Part shown: one piece after another, positions 28,193 to 38,439 of the stretch
How positions within the stretch are numbered: the first letter of the stretch is position 1
How the letters are laid out: every line of letters starts with the position of its first letter
Assembly (NCBI RefSeq): GCF_000739695.1
Contig: NZ_BBIO01000004.1
Coordinates: 168,282 to 232,281, forward strand
Direction: 5' to 3'
Length of the DNA stretch: 64,000 nt
Origin: Tepidicaulis marinus
GTDB lineage: Bacteria; Pseudomonadota; Alphaproteobacteria; Parvibaculales; Parvibaculaceae
Made by a program: the position numbers and the translations under genes
The notes under the pieces: generated by a model
What the model saw: the letters and a program-made list of their open reading frames with translations, nothing else
The model's database searches: none
What the model was told of the DNA's origin: nothing

Positions 28193-29713
28193 CTAGCCGA
28201 TCACCACATCCGCCTCGCGCCCTGCGGCTTTGGCGAGCGCGTTGAGGCGCTTTTGCACCGTCTCGCCCATGAAGCTTTCGATCTTTTTGGGAAGTTCGAG
28301 CCGCACATATTTCTCGTCCATGCGCAGCCGGGTCAGCGGCAAAACGCCGAGCCGGGCCGCACAGAGCGAAAAAGCAAGCCGGAGCGCGAGGCCCAGAATG
28401 CGCGCCCTATAGGCTTCTTCCTTGCTCAAGCGGCTCGTCAGATCTCCCAGCACTTCGGCCTCCGCATTGCCCTCATGCCGGTGAAAGCCCACCCGCGCCA
28501 GAAACATGCGCCCCGGATGGTCGATGCCCACGACAGGGGCGAGCAGGATCTGCTGCATGGCGTGATGCGAGCGGTAATCGGGATGCACATACCAGCCAAT
28601 GTCGGCAAGAATACAGGCAGCATGGCGCAGCCGCTTTTGCGCCGCGCTTTCCCCAAATCCGCCATCCGAAAACAGCGCCTCTGTCCAGGTGGCAAGCTCC
28701 TGGCCATGCTCGGGAAAGCGGGCAAGCCGCCCGGCCAGGTCCTTGCACCCCTCGATCAGCGGGTCCTTGCGCTTTTCTTCGGCATCCAGCGCGTCGTAAA
28801 CCACCCCTTCGCGCAGGCCGAACGAAGAAACGATCACATGGCTTGCCCCCGCCGCCGCCAAAAGCCGCTCCAGCACCAGCGCCCCATAGGGGAGCGCCGG
28901 GATACGGCGGGAGGAAATATCGGGAATGCGCGCCAGGCTCTTCGGCCCCATTTTCTCTAAAAGCCCGGCGAGCTGCGCCGCATCGCGCTGCGGGATCACA
29001 TAATTATGCAGCACGCGCACCGGATAATTGAACTGGGCCATGTGAATGCGCGCAAGGTTCCGCCAGACCCCGCCCACCGCATAAAGCGGGCGGCCTTTCA
29101 TGGAGGAGAGCCAGCCGATCTTTTTCAGCTCTTCATCGACGATCTGCCCGGCGCGGGACAGATTACCCTCGCTTGCCGCTTCAAGCCGCAAGGGCCCAAG
29201 CGGCAGGGTAATGCCGGGCGCCAGCGTGCCGGAGGAAACCGCCACAAGCTCGAGGCTGCCGCCGCCCAAATCGCCGGCCAGGCCATCGGCATCCGGAATC
29301 GCCGATAAAATACCCAAAGCCGCCAGCCGCGCCTCTTCCTCGCCCGAGAGAAGGCGCACTTTCTGGTCGAAAAATGCCTCGATTTTCTTCAGAAACGCCT
29401 CACCGTCCGATGCGTCGCGCACGGCAGCGGTCGCCACCACATCGAGCTTCTTGATGCCGATTTCCCGTTTCAATGCCGCAAACCGGCGCACCGCCTTGAT
29501 CGCCCGCTCCACGCCCTGCTCGTCCAGCTTGCCCGTGCGCGCTACAGAGCGGCCCAGGCCCGCCATGACCTTTTCATTGAAAATCGGCACGGGGCTGCGG
29601 GTTGCGCCCGCATATACGACCAGCCGAACGGAGTTCGAGCCGATATCGATGATGCCATAGGGCCCCTTGCGCGCATGCGGCGCCGGGGCTTTTTCGGGGG
29701 AGGTTGAGGTCAC
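28193..29713 (-). CDS. ppx: exopolyphosphatase (Ppx/GppA family)
   Basis: Hydrolyses terminal phosphates of polyphosphate or the 5' phosphate of pppGpp. 506 residues: the ASKHA ATPase-like domains open with GIIDIGSNSVRLVVYAG near 20-36; GDLGGGSLELV is the second phosphate-binding loop. The C-terminal half is helical with HD-like features (HAACILADIGWYVHPDYRSHH). The start appears to be GTG 29713; no other start nearby keeps the N-terminus and the ribosome site is weak. It follows ppk by 15 bp, so the enzymes that make and degrade polyphosphate are probably co-transcribed. Confidence 0.93.
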   Translation of the reverse strand: MTSTSPEKAPAPHARKGPYGIIDIGSNSVRLVVYAGATRSPVPIFNEKVMAGLGRSVARTGKLDEQGVERAIKAVRRFAALKREIGIKKLDVVATAAVRDASDGEAFLKKIEAFFDQKVRLLSGEEEARLAALGILSAIPDADGLAGDLGGGSLELVAVSSGTLAPGITLPLGPLRLEAASEGNLSRAGQIVDEELKKIGWLSSMKGRPLYAVGGVWRNLARIHMAQFNYPVRVLHNYVIPQRDAAQLAGLLEKMGPKSLARIPDISSRRIPALPYGALVLERLLAAAGASHVIVSSFGLREGVVYDALDAEEKRKDPLIEGCKDLAGRLARFPEHGQELATWTEALFSDGGFGESAAQKRLRHAACILADIGWYVHPDYRSHHAMQQILLAPVVGIDHPGRMFLARVGFHRHEGNAEAEVLGDLTSRLSKEEAYRARILGLALRLAFSLCAARLGVLPLTRLRMDEKYVRLELPKKIESFMGETVQKRLNALAKAAGREADVVIG

Positions 29714-29728
29714 GGACTGGACTTGCGT

Positions 29729-31972
29729 TTATTTTCGGGACTTCAGTTCTACAGCCGGAGGCTCGTCCCGTTCAAGTGAGCTGCCGCGTCCGGACAGGCT
29801 CGGATTGTCCATAAAGAAATGGTGGGCGTTGAAAGGCTCCTCGCCCGGCGCCGGTTCGATGCGCTCATAGCTGCCATCTGGCAGCATCCGCCAGCTCTGC
29901 TGATTGTCTTTCAGGTTGGCGACCATGATCTGATCCATGATCTGCGCATGGACGGTGGAGTTGCGCACCGGCACCAGCACTTCCACCCGCCGGTCGAGAT
30001 TGCGGGGCATCCAGTCGGCGGAGGAGAAATAAACCTTCGCATCGTCCGACGGCAGCCCGTGGCCGTTGCCGAAGCAAATAATGCGCGAATGTTCCAGAAA
30101 CCGTCCGACAATGCTCTTTACACGGATATTTTCCGAAAGGCCCGGCACGCCGGGGCGCAAGCAGCAAATGCCGCGCATGATGAGATCGATATGCACACCA
30201 GCCTGGCTTGCCTCGTAAAGCGCGTCGATGACGATGGGATCGACAAGCGAATTCATCTTCGCCCAGACCTGCGCGGGCCGGCCGGCCTTGGCATGGGCGA
30301 TCTCGCCGCGGATATCCTCCAGAAGCCGCGCGCGCAGCCCCGCCGGCGACATGGCGATCTGCTCCAGTTCTTCCGGTTCGGCATAGCCCGTCAGATAGTT
30401 GAAGATGCGCGCCACGTCGCGCCCGATCGCCGGGTCCGTCGTGAACATGGAAAGGTCGGTGTAAATCTTCGCGGTGATGGGGTGATAGTTGCCGGTGCCC
30501 AAATGCACGTAAGAGCGCAGCGCCCCGCCTTCCCGGCGCACCACCATGGAGAGTTTCGCATGCGTCTTCAGTTCGATGAAACCGAAGACCACCTGCACGC
30601 CTGCCCGCTCCAAGTTGCGTGCCCAGGCGATATTCGCCGCTTCATCGAAACGCGCTTTCAGCTCGACAAGCGCGGTGACGGACTTGCCCGCTTCCGCCGC
30701 CTCGATCAGCGCCTGCACGATGGGCGAATCCTTCGAGGTCCGGTAAAGCGTCTGTTTGATCGCCACGACATCCGGATCGTTGGCGGCCTGGCGGATGAAC
30801 TGCACCACCACATCGAAACTTTCATAAGGGTGGTGCACGACAATGTCTTTCGCGCGGATCGCGGCGAAACAGTCCCCGCCATAATCGCGCACCCGCTCGG
30901 GGAAGCGCGCGTTATAAGGCGTGAATTTCAGGTCGGGCCGGTCGTCGACGATCAGCGCATTGGTCTGCGCAAGGCCCAAAAGCCCGTCCACCAGTACCAC
31001 TTCCTGGGGAGAAACATGCAGCTCGGAGGCCACGAATTCGCGCAGCGAAGGCGGCATCCGCGCCTGCATCTTCAAGCGGATCACCGTGCCCCGGCGGCGG
31101 CGTTTCAGCGCGCTTTCATAATAACGCACCAGATCTTCGGCCTCTTCCTCGATCTCGATATCGCTGTCGCGGATGATGCGGAAGGCACCCTGCCCCATCA
31201 CTTCATAGCCGGGGAAAAGCCGGTCGAGAAAAAGCCCGATCCAGTTTTCAAGGCTAAGGAAGCGAATACCCGACGCCCCGCCCGTCTGATCGGGCAAGCG
31301 CACGAAGCGTTCGATCTGCGCGGGGATAGGCAGAAGCGCTTCCATCGAGGTGCCGAGCCTGCGGCTCCTGAGCTGCAGCGCAAGGGTAAAGCCCAGATTC
31401 GCGATGAAAGGAAAAGGATGCGCCGGGTCGATGGCAAGCGGCGTGAGCACGGGAAAGACCTGTTCCAGAAAGCGCGTCTCCAGCCAGTCATATTCCTCGG
31501 CCGTCACTTCTTCGGGGTCGAGCACGGCAATACCGTTTTCGCGCATCTCCTGGCGCAGCAAATCCCATTGGCGCTGCTGCTCGGCCATCAGTTCGTTGGC
31601 GGCGGCGTTCACCCGTTCAAGCTGCTGAGCGGCGGTGAGCCCGTCCTGGCTCAGCGTTTCGACGCCCGCCGTCACCTGCCCGCGCAGGCCCGCCACGCGC
31701 ACCATGTAAAATTCATCGAGATTGTTCGAGGAGATGGAAAGAAAGCGCAGCCGTTCCAAAAGCGGGTGATTGAGGTTGCTGCATTCTTCCAGAACGCGTT
31801 TGTTGAATTCGAGCCAGGAAAGCTCGCGGTTCATGAAGCGCGCGGCGGAAGCCGGGTCGATATGCTCGAAATTGGCGCTATCCACCGCGGCATGTTTCAT
31901 TTCCAGCGGCCGGTCCGCCGCCACCACGGGCACCTGCTGAATGGCTTCGCTCGATCCTGAAGATGCGCTCAT
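29729..31972 (-). CDS. ppk: polyphosphate kinase 1
   Basis: Reversibly polymerises ATP gamma-phosphate into polyphosphate. 747 residues. The N-domain has [14 protein letters not shown] and [13 protein letters not shown]. The phosphorylated histidine is H497 in [15 protein letters not shown], and the second PLD-like half has conserved [17 protein letters not shown] and [12 protein letters not shown] motifs. GGGGAAA 7 bp before ATG 31972 sets the start. A possible promoter (TTGACG) lies near 32042. It is followed closely by ppx. Confidence 0.96.
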   Translation of the reverse strand: MSASSGSSEAIQQVPVVAADRPLEMKHAAVDSANFEHIDPASAARFMNRELSWLEFNKRVLEECSNLNHPLLERLRFLSISSNNLDEFYMVRVAGLRGQVTAGVETLSQDGLTAAQQLERVNAAANELMAEQQRQWDLLRQEMRENGIAVLDPEEVTAEEYDWLETRFLEQVFPVLTPLAIDPAHPFPFIANLGFTLALQLRSRRLGTSMEALLPIPAQIERFVRLPDQTGGASGIRFLSLENWIGLFLDRLFPGYEVMGQGAFRIIRDSDIEIEEEAEDLVRYYESALKRRRRGTVIRLKMQARMPPSLREFVASELHVSPQEVVLVDGLLGLAQTNALIVDDRPDLKFTPYNARFPERVRDYGGDCFAAIRAKDIVVHHPYESFDVVVQFIRQAANDPDVVAIKQTLYRTSKDSPIVQALIEAAEAGKSVTALVELKARFDEAANIAWARNLERAGVQVVFGFIELKTHAKLSMVVRREGGALRSYVHLGTGNYHPITAKIYTDLSMFTTDPAIGRDVARIFNYLTGYAEPEELEQIAMSPAGLRARLLEDIRGEIAHAKAGRPAQVWAKMNSLVDPIVIDALYEASQAGVHIDLIMRGICCLRPGVPGLSENIRVKSIVGRFLEHSRIICFGNGHGLPSDDAKVYFSSADWMPRNLDRRVEVLVPVRNSTVHAQIMDQIMVANLKDNQQSWRMLPDGSYERIEPAPGEEPFNAHHFFMDNPSLSGRGSSLERDEPPAVELKSRK

Positions 31973-32012
31973 AATCGTTTCCCCGGCGCGCGGGTTTTCC
32001 GCGCCTTCCGTT

Positions 32013-32042
32013 AAATTCCTGATGTCATTGAAATTACGTCAA
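32013..32042 (-). promoter_or_regulatory. possible ppk promoter
   Basis: On the minus strand TTGACG (32042-32037) is followed after 18 bases by GAATTT, about 40 bp upstream of the ppk start. The -35 box is good and the -10 is poor. The fragment also contains a TGTCAT-like half of a Pho box, but no second half at the right spacing. Confidence 0.3.
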
Positions 32043-32095
32043 AATCGTAACCGAGTCATGACACGCCCGGCAGGTTTTAAGGCGGCCTTTATAGC

Positions 32096-32779
32096 CTAAA
32101 GGGCGCTTTCTTCCCTCTTTTTAAGGATTTCGGCGGCAAGCGGCACGGTGAGGGGCCGTTTCCCGGCAAGGGAGGCCCGGTCCAGCGCCTCCACCAGCAC
32201 GCTCAAAGCGGCAAAAGAGCGCTCCATACGCGGCACAAGATAGGCAATCACGGGCGCGGGAACGGCAAGCTGGCGGTCGTCGAATAGCTTGATCATCAGC
32301 GCGGAGAGCAGCGCATCGTCCGGCGCGCCAATCTCAGCGCAGGGCACCGCCTTCAGCCGCGAGGACAGATCCGGCAGGCTCACCGGCCAGCGCGCTGGCG
32401 GTTCCTTGCCGGTCAGCAGCAAAAAGCCCTTGGTCTCGCGCACCAGATTGATGAGATGAAAGAGCGCGGGCAGCCCTTCACCTTGCAGGCTCTCGCCGTC
32501 TTCGACAATCACCGCCCCTGCCTTGGCAAGCTCCGGCACATCTTTTTTGGTGAGCTTTGCCGCCTCGATGCGCCGCGCGCCCGAACGCGTGCGCCACACT
32601 TCGGCCAGATGCGTCTTGCCGGTGCCGGGCGCGCCGGCCAGCGCCAGCACCGCATCGGACCAGTCCGGCCAGCGGTCGATCAGCGCCACAGCGTGTTCAT
32701 TCGCCGGGGCAACGAGAAAGTCCTCCCGGCCGCGTGCGGGCCGGTGCTCCAGGTCCAGGGGAAGCTGCTCAGCTTTCAC
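32096..32779 (-). CDS. hdaA: DnaA regulatory inactivator HdaA
   Basis: Works with the DNA-loaded sliding clamp to trigger ATP hydrolysis on DnaA and so limits re-initiation of replication. 227 residues. The clamp-binding motif QLPLDL sits at residues 5-10. It is followed by a short AAA+ domain with Walker A GAPGTGKT (49-56), a degenerate Walker B (AVIVEDGE) and sensor regions near LSSRLKA. The start is GTG 32779, supported by AAGGAG 7-8 bp upstream. It is downstream of the AI-2E-type permease gene (17-bp gap), an arrangement common in alphaproteobacteria. Confidence 0.92.
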   Translation of the reverse strand: MKAEQLPLDLEHRPARGREDFLVAPANEHAVALIDRWPDWSDAVLALAGAPGTGKTHLAEVWRTRSGARRIEAAKLTKKDVPELAKAGAVIVEDGESLQGEGLPALFHLINLVRETKGFLLLTGKEPPARWPVSLPDLSSRLKAVPCAEIGAPDDALLSALMIKLFDDRQLAVPAPVIAYLVPRMERSFAALSVLVEALDRASLAGKRPLTVPLAAEILKKREESAL

Positions 32780-32796
32780 CCGTCTCTCCTTTACCC

Positions 32797-33909
32797 TTAC
32801 TCATTGTCGCTCTTGTCTCTGTCCGGCTCCGGCAAGTCCTGACGCCCAAGACCGCTGCCTTGGTAAAGCGGGCTTGCCACATAGCTGCGCACGCCGAAAC
32901 GCGCAAGCACACCGATGGCCGCTGCAATGGGCACGGCCAGCAACACCCCGACAAAACCGAAAAGCGCGCCGAACGCAAAAAGGGCGAACATCACCCAGAC
33001 CGGATGCAGCCCGACGCGGCTGCCCACGAGCTTGGGCGTGAGGAAATTTCCTTCCACGAATTGCCCGATGACGAAGACCCCGACCACAAAGCCGATCGAC
33101 ACATAATCCTGCGGGCCGAATTGCAGGATGGCGAGCAGCGTTGCCACAAGAAAACCGCTGATCGTGCCGACATAAGGAATAAAACTGATAATCCCCGCGC
33201 CGAGCCCGACAACGAGCCCCAGATTGAGCCCGGCCAGCGACAGGCCGACGGCGTAGAACGTGCCGAGCACCAGGCAGACCGTGCCCTGCCCGCGCACGAA
33301 ACCGGCCAGCACCGCATCCATTTCCCGGAAGAGCCCGCGAATGGTCATGGCATGTTCGCGCGGCAAAAGCTCATCCACCCGCGCCACCATATTGTCCCAG
33401 TCGAGCAGCATGTAAAACGCGACGATGGGCGTGATGACGGCGAGCGAGGCAAGGCCGATAATCGCCACGCCCTGTTTCCACACCTCTCCAAGCGCGCTCA
33501 GCGCCCAGGAGACGAGGCCCGCGCCGGCCTTGTCGATCGTCTGGCGGATATCGGTGGTGCCCGACAAGACTTCGCCGAGCCGGCCCTGGTTCAAATGCAT
33601 CAGCCATTCCTGCACCCGGTCGGCAATCTTCGGCAGGCTTTCGACCAGCGCCACCGTTTGCTCGTAAAGCAGCGGCACGAGCAGCACCAAAAAAGCCACG
33701 ATCAGGAGAACGAAAATTACCGTAATAATGCTGGTCGCCAGCAGCCGCGAAAAGCCGCGCTCCTCCAGCCAGTCGGCGAAGGGGTCGAGCAGATAGGCCA
33801 CCGCCAGCCCTGCCACGAAAGGCAACAAAATGCCGCGCAGCAGCCAGAGCAGCAAAATGAAGACGAAAAGCCCGATGCCCCAGAAAAGTGCCTGGCGTTG
33901 AACGGTCAT
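32797..33909 (-). CDS. AI-2E family (PerM-type) transporter
   Basis: Membrane protein of 370 residues with about eight helices, of the PF01594 AI-2E/PerM family. Characteristic parts are LLPFVAGLAVAYLLDPFADWLE near the start, a long extramembrane region, and the GIISFIPYVGTISG and FVEGNFLTPKLVGSRVGLHPVWVMFALFAFGALFG motifs. The transported substrate is unknown. Its start overlaps the stop of the phosphatidyltransferase gene by 4 bp (ATGA), and hdaA follows, so the three are probably one operon. Confidence 0.88.
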   Translation of the reverse strand: MTVQRQALFWGIGLFVFILLLWLLRGILLPFVAGLAVAYLLDPFADWLEERGFSRLLATSIITVIFVLLIVAFLVLLVPLLYEQTVALVESLPKIADRVQEWLMHLNQGRLGEVLSGTTDIRQTIDKAGAGLVSWALSALGEVWKQGVAIIGLASLAVITPIVAFYMLLDWDNMVARVDELLPREHAMTIRGLFREMDAVLAGFVRGQGTVCLVLGTFYAVGLSLAGLNLGLVVGLGAGIISFIPYVGTISGFLVATLLAILQFGPQDYVSIGFVVGVFVIGQFVEGNFLTPKLVGSRVGLHPVWVMFALFAFGALFGFVGVLLAVPIAAAIGVLARFGVRSYVASPLYQGSGLGRQDLPEPDRDKSDNE

Positions 33910-34523
33910 GGATTTTCCCTTTTTCCCTGCTCTTCGCTCACTGAAGCACTGGCCTGAGCACTGGCCTCTCCGCCGCCTCCCGGCAGGGTCCAGAGCCCCA
34001 TATGCCCGCCCCAGCGCAGCAGATAGCCGAGCGCGGAAACACCTGTCGTTGCCGCTGTCACGATGACCAGCATATCGACCGCCGCTGCCGCCTCAAACCC
34101 GCTGCCTGCCACCGCCAGCACGAGCGCGGCGAGCGCAATCTGAGCGGCGGTATTCGCCTTCGAGATCAGCGCCGGGTCCATGGCAAGCGGCATAGCCATC
34201 ACCCAGCCAAGCAGCACGCCGCCCACGATCATCACATCGCGGGAGACGACGAGGAGCACCAGCCAGTCCGGCAAGAACCCTGCCCAGCCGAGCGAGACGT
34301 AAATGCTGACAAGCAGCGCCTTGTCCGCTACCGGATCGAGATAAGCGCCAAGCTCGGAGCGGGCGGAAAGCTGACGGGCGAGAAACCCGTCCACCGCATC
34401 CGACAGGCCCGCCGCCACGAACAGCCAGAAGGCAAGCATCAGCTGACCGTTCAGGATCGAATAGATGATCACCGGCACCAGAAAGAGCCGCGCGATGGTG
34501 ATGATGTTCGGCAGCTGGTTCAT
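33906..34523 (-). CDS. CDP-alcohol phosphatidyltransferase family protein
   Basis: Integral membrane enzyme of 205 residues that transfers a phosphatidyl group from CDP-diacylglycerol to an alcohol. The family motif D-G-x2-A-R-x8-G-x3-D-x3-D is complete in SDAVDGFLARQLSARSELGAYLDPVADK. About five to six helices are present. It resembles PgsA/cardiolipin-synthase-type proteins, opening LPNIITIARLFLVPVI; the alcohol is not certain. A Ser/Glu-rich soluble tail ends the protein. It is upstream of the AI-2E-type permease and overlaps it by 4 bp. Confidence 0.88.
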   Translation of the reverse strand: MNQLPNIITIARLFLVPVIIYSILNGQLMLAFWLFVAAGLSDAVDGFLARQLSARSELGAYLDPVADKALLVSIYVSLGWAGFLPDWLVLLVVSRDVMIVGGVLLGWVMAMPLAMDPALISKANTAAQIALAALVLAVAGSGFEAAAAVDMLVIVTAATTGVSALGYLLRWGGHMGLWTLPGGGGEASAQASASVSEEQGKRENP

Positions 34524-34564
34524 GGGCTAGCGCCGGTGCTCCGGGCAATCGTGAAGGCTTTAGA

Positions 34565-35659
34565 TTACTGGCGCGCCGCCAGCACCCAATAGCCTTCCAT
34601 TTCCATCAAGGAGAGGTTCTGCTGGGCAAGCGTCAAGCCCAGGCCATCCGCCGAGCCCTGATAGTCGATCTCCACCAGCGCCCCTTCCGTTGAAAGGCCG
34701 ACCAGCGTCACCCGGTTTATGTTGGGCGACTGCTCGAGCTTGCGCTTGATGGACACCCACTCGCCCATGGAATTGAAGCGCACGGAGGCGGAAAGCGCTG
34801 CCGCTTCGCCTTTGCCGACCGTGCTCTGGGCTTTCCATTCCTCGGCCAGATGATCGAGATAAAGTTCGGCTGCCTGGCGGCCCAGCGCCTCCAGGCTTTC
34901 CTCGCCGCTCACCCGGCGGCTCCAGCGCCGCGCGGGCATGACGGAGCCTGCCTCGTAAAGCACCATATCGGCCTGCAGCCCGCTTTCGCCGGCGGGCGAT
35001 GCTTCGGCCACGATGACGCGGTTCGTGCCATAGCGCTCGGCAAAGGCTTGCAGGGCCGCATCATCGCCCGCTGCCGCCTTATCCGCGCTCAGTGTCGTCA
35101 GGTCTTCCAGATCGCCGAGCGGCAGCGTGAGGGGGGTCAGCCGGTTGGCAAGGTCCATGCCCGACCAGGCCGCGCGCCAGGGATTGTCGTCCCACAATTG
35201 CCGCGTGCCGCCAATGTCGCGCCAAAGCGGCAACAGCAAGGCGGGCTTTGCCTGCGCATCGGCATAGGGAATATCGTATTGGCGCAGCAGGCGGCGCACG
35301 CCTTGGGGGTTGAAGGTCACGGTCAGTTCGGCGAGATAGCGCGTCGTGCTGGTTTTCTCGCCCGCCACTTGGAAAGAGCGCACCAGGCTCTGCGCCGTCG
35401 CCTCATCGGCGGGCGGCAAGCGCTGCCAGTCCTCGCGCCGCGTCACCTTGCGCAGCACTTCTTCAAAGGCGCGCGCCTGACCCTCGGCAACCGCCTTGGC
35501 CCGGGCCGCCGTCGCGTTCTCGGCGCTCGCATCCACGGGAATGCCTGTCACGCGGTACACGTCGCCCGCTCTGGCCGGCACCGCGGCAAGAAAGGCCGAA
35601 ACGGCCAATACGGCCGCTGCCGCGAAAGTTGCAAAAAGGGAGCGCCGCTTGGTTTTCAT
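34565..35659 (-). CDS. DUF2066 domain-containing exported protein
   Basis: 364 residues of an uncharacterised family. A signal peptide (about 1-27, ending VPARA) precedes the DUF2066 region: DVYRVTGIPVDASAENATAARAKAVAEGQARAFEEVLRKVT, then FNPQGVRRLLRQYDIPY and LLLPLW. A C-terminal segment with SIKRKLEQSPNINRVTLVGLS and VEIDYQG looks like a small alpha/beta domain. ATG 35659 follows a typical signal-peptide opening; the frame runs upstream to 35785 without support. It is upstream of the phosphatidyltransferase-permease-hdaA unit and divergent from purM, a conserved setting. Function unknown. Confidence 0.85.
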   Translation of the reverse strand: MKTKRRSLFATFAAAAVLAVSAFLAAVPARAGDVYRVTGIPVDASAENATAARAKAVAEGQARAFEEVLRKVTRREDWQRLPPADEATAQSLVRSFQVAGEKTSTTRYLAELTVTFNPQGVRRLLRQYDIPYADAQAKPALLLPLWRDIGGTRQLWDDNPWRAAWSGMDLANRLTPLTLPLGDLEDLTTLSADKAAAGDDAALQAFAERYGTNRVIVAEASPAGESGLQADMVLYEAGSVMPARRWSRRVSGEESLEALGRQAAELYLDHLAEEWKAQSTVGKGEAAALSASVRFNSMGEWVSIKRKLEQSPNINRVTLVGLSTEGALVEIDYQGSADGLGLTLAQQNLSLMEMEGYWVLAARQ

Positions 35660-35930
35660 CACCTGAGATGCCTTTAACTTGCTGAAACTTCCCGAAAATC
35701 CTTGAAAATCGGGCCGAACCCGCTTTTCCGTCATGCAGCCAGACCCTACACCAAGGCCGGGAGAGCCGGAAGGCGGCTGCGGCACTTTTCCCCGGCCCTA
35801 TTTTAAGGCGGCGAAGCACTTGCTTTATGGCCGTTTTTCGGGTGGGTTAGCGCCCAGAAAGTCACTGGTCCCGTTCACGAACCCCCTTCATGGGCCGCAT
35901 GCCGGGCCTCCCTCTCGATAAAGGCTTGAG

Positions 35931-37025
35931 ATGTCCTCGTCCGACCGCCCCAACCGCTACACTTATAAAGACGCCGGCGTCGATATCGACGCAGGAAACG
36001 CGCTGGTCAAAGCCATTGGCCCGCTCGCCCGCTCCACCGCCCGCTCGGGCGCCGATGGCAGCCTTGGCGGTTTCGGCGGCCTTTTCGATCTCAAAGAAGC
36101 CGGTTTCAGCGATCCGGTGCTCGTCGCCGCCAATGACGGGGTGGGCACGAAACTGCGAATCGCCATCGAAAGCGGCATCCACGGCACGGTGGGCATCGAC
36201 CTCGTGGCCATGTGCGTCAACGACCTCATCGTGCAGGGCGCTGAGCCGCTTTTCTTCCTCGATTATTTTGCCACCGGCAAACTGGCCGTCGGCATTGCCG
36301 AAGATGTGGTCGCGGGCATCGCGGATGGCTGCCGCCAGGCCGGCTGCGCGCTGATCGGCGGAGAGACGGCGGAAATGCCGGGCATGTACGCCGAAGGCGA
36401 TTATGACCTTGCCGGTTTTGCCGTGGGCGCGGCCGAGCGGGGCACGCTCCTGCCGCGCGCCGATATCGGCGCGGGCGATGTGCTCATCGGCCTTGCCTCG
36501 AGCGGTGTTCACTCCAACGGTTATTCGCTGGTGCGCCGCCTGGTGAGCGATCACGAACTTTCTTATGGCGCGGACTGCCCCTTCGCCCCCGGCACCTCGC
36601 TCGGCGCGGCGCTGCTCACCCCCACCCGCATCTATGTGAAGCCGGTGCTTGCCGCGATCAGGGAAATGGGCGCGGTCAAAGCCATGGCCCATATTACCGG
36701 CGGCGGCTTTACCGAAAACATTCCCCGCGTCCTGCCCGACAATCTGATGGCTGAGATCGACGGCGCGGCCTGGCCGCTGCCCCCCGTCTTCCGCTGGCTG
36801 ATGAAGCTCGGCGGCATCGAGCGCGATGAAATGGGCCGCACCTTCAATTGCGGCATCGGCATGGTCCTCGCTGTCGAGGCGGAACGCGCCAAAGACGTCA
36901 CCGCCCTTCTGGAACGGGAAGGGGAAACCGTCTTCACCCTCGGCACGCTGAAAGAGCGCGCCGCGGACGCCCCCCATGTCGTCATTAATGGCGAGCTCGG
37001 CTCGGCGCCCGCAGGAGCTGTCTGA
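35931..37025 (+). CDS. purM: phosphoribosylformylglycinamidine cyclo-ligase
   Basis: Makes aminoimidazole ribotide from FGAM and ATP in purine synthesis. 364 residues. [15 protein letters not shown] opens the fold, [14 protein letters not shown] carries the ATP-binding loop, and [11 protein letters not shown] and [15 protein letters not shown] are family signatures. It starts at ATG 35931 and its stop overlaps the purN start by one base (TGATG), a sign of translational coupling. It is divergent from the DUF2066 gene; the region between, about 270 bp, has no clear PurR-type site. Confidence 0.97.
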   Translation: MSSSDRPNRYTYKDAGVDIDAGNALVKAIGPLARSTARSGADGSLGGFGGLFDLKEAGFSDPVLVAANDGVGTKLRIAIESGIHGTVGIDLVAMCVNDLIVQGAEPLFFLDYFATGKLAVGIAEDVVAGIADGCRQAGCALIGGETAEMPGMYAEGDYDLAGFAVGAAERGTLLPRADIGAGDVLIGLASSGVHSNGYSLVRRLVSDHELSYGADCPFAPGTSLGAALLTPTRIYVKPVLAAIREMGAVKAMAHITGGGFTENIPRVLPDNLMAEIDGAAWPLPPVFRWLMKLGGIERDEMGRTFNCGIGMVLAVEAERAKDVTALLEREGETVFTLGTLKERAADAPHVVINGELGSAPAGAV

Positions 37026-37669
37026 TGAAAGTCGGCGTTCTCATTTCAGGGCGCGGCAGCAATCTTGCCTCGCTGATCGAGGCCTGTGCCGCGCCGGATT
37101 TTCCCGCCGAGATCGTAACGGTGATTTCCAACAATCCCGGCGCCAAGGGCCTTGAGATCGCGGAGAAAGCAGGCATTCCCGCCCGCGCCATCAATCACCG
37201 CGACTTTGCCAAACGCGACACGTTCGATGCCTGCCTCAGCGAAGCGCTGGAAGAAGCGGGCGCCGATTTCATCTGCAATGCAGGTTTCATGCGTATCCTG
37301 ACGGACGGCTTCGTCGAGAAATGGTGGAACCGGCAGATCAATATCCACCCTTCTCTTCTGCCCGCCTTCAAGGGCCTCAATGTCCATGCCCGCGCCATCG
37401 AGGCGGGCGTGCGCATTTCCGGCGCAACGGTCCATTATGTGCGTCCGGAAATGGACGAAGGCCCCATCATCGCACAGGCCGCCGTGCCCGTTATGATGGA
37501 CGATACGGAAGAAACGCTGGCCGCCCGCGTGCTGGAGGCCGAGCATAAGCTCTACCCCCTCGCCCTGCGCCTTGTCGCGGAAGGGCGCGTGCGCATCGTC
37601 AACGAACGCGCCGTCATCTCCCCCGCCCCCGAAGGCCTGCCGCCCACGCTGATCGTGCCGACAGTCTGA
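37025..37669 (+). CDS. purN: phosphoribosylglycinamide formyltransferase
   Basis: Transfers a formyl group from 10-formyl-THF to GAR in purine synthesis. 214 residues. VLISGRGSNLASLIEA is the GAR phosphate loop. The catalytic set is in NIHPSLLPAFKGLNVHARAIEAGVRISGATVHYV (Asn and His) and EMDEGPIIAQ (Asp). Start codon ATG 37025 shares its A with the purM stop. A repeat pair follows the stop. Confidence 0.97.
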   Translation: MKVGVLISGRGSNLASLIEACAAPDFPAEIVTVISNNPGAKGLEIAEKAGIPARAINHRDFAKRDTFDACLSEALEEAGADFICNAGFMRILTDGFVEKWWNRQINIHPSLLPAFKGLNVHARAIEAGVRISGATVHYVRPEMDEGPIIAQAAVPVMMDDTEETLAARVLEAEHKLYPLALRLVAEGRVRIVNERAVISPAPEGLPPTLIVPTV

Positions 37670-37687
37670 GCCTTGCGCAGTCTCCCA

Positions 37688-37779
37688 TGGACCCCGGCTC
37701 GGAGGCCGGGGTGACGGCCGTGGTTGTTGACAGACCTACCACACACTCCGTGTCACCCCGGGCTTGACCCGGGGTCCAT
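37688..37779. repeat. opposed pair of dispersed palindromic repeats
   Basis: Unit 37688-37716 (TGGACC to GGTGACG) and unit 37752-37779 (GTCACC to GGTCCAT), tail to tail, between the convergent purN and ndk genes. The second is a near-perfect palindrome around CTTGA. The pair could act as a transcript barrier between the convergent genes. Confidence 0.8.
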
Positions 37780-37796
37780 ACAGCCTTTGCCGCACA

Positions 37797-37828
37797 CAAA
37801 ACAAAACGGGCGCCCCGAAGGACGCCCG
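37797..37828 (-). terminator. ndk intrinsic terminator
   Basis: On the minus strand a 9-bp stem (37828-37820 with 37815-37807, one G-T pair) closes on TTCG and is followed by TTTTGTTTTG. It lies 23 bp downstream of the ndk stop. Confidence 0.8.
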
Positions 37829-37851
37829 CCAAACTTCCAAAACCGCCTGCC

Positions 37852-38274
37852 TTAGCCGACGATTTCTTCGTCCTTGAAGAAGAATTTGATTTCTTCGGCA
37901 GCCGTTTCCGGCGCATCAGAGCCGTGCACGGAATTGGCTTCGATGGACTCGGCGAAATCGGCGCGGATCGTGCCCGGCGCCGCGTCCTTCGGGTTCGTTG
38001 CGCCCATGACTTCACGGTTCTTGGCAACGGCATCTTCGCCTTCCAGAACCTGCAAAACGACGGGGCCGGAAATCATGAAGGAGACCAGTTCGCCGAAGAA
38101 GGGGCGCTCTTTGTGAACGGCATAGAAGCCTTCCGCCTGCTCCTTGGTCAGGTGAACGCGTTTTTGCGCGACGACGCGCAGGCCCGCGCTTTCCAGCCGG
38201 TCGATAATCTTGCCCGTGATGTTCCGGCGGGTCGCATCCGGCTTGATGATGGAGAAGGTGCGCTGAACAGCCAT
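37852..38274 (-). CDS. ndk: nucleoside diphosphate kinase
   Basis: Balances NTP and dNTP pools by a ping-pong phosphohistidine mechanism. 140 residues, the standard length. The opening [13 protein letters not shown] contains the conserved lysine and the catalytic histidine is H117 in EANSVHGSD. It is divergent from the ABC-F gene and followed by its own terminator. Confidence 0.97.
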   Translation of the reverse strand: MAVQRTFSIIKPDATRRNITGKIIDRLESAGLRVVAQKRVHLTKEQAEGFYAVHKERPFFGELVSFMISGPVVLQVLEGEDAVAKNREVMGATNPKDAAPGTIRADFAESIEANSVHGSDAPETAAEEIKFFFKDEEIVG

Positions 38275-38439
38275 GTGAAGTCTTTCCCGTTTCCTGAGGG
38301 TCGAAAGGATTTGCGCGCCTTATAGCGGGCGGCGGGCGCGGCGGCAACAGCCCTCGCGGCTCAAAAAATCGCGCGGGTGCCGGAAATCCTTGCCCAGAGG
38401 CGCCCCGGCCATGCTAGAAGCCGGGTCCGAGGCGACAAA

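Noticed and set aside
29819..31960. A 713-residue open frame antisense to ppk
   Set aside because: Composition is that of an antisense shadow, and ppk on the other strand is full length with its motifs.
32013..32045. Pho box controlling ppk
   Set aside because: Only one TGTCAT-like half is present; no second half at 11-bp spacing.
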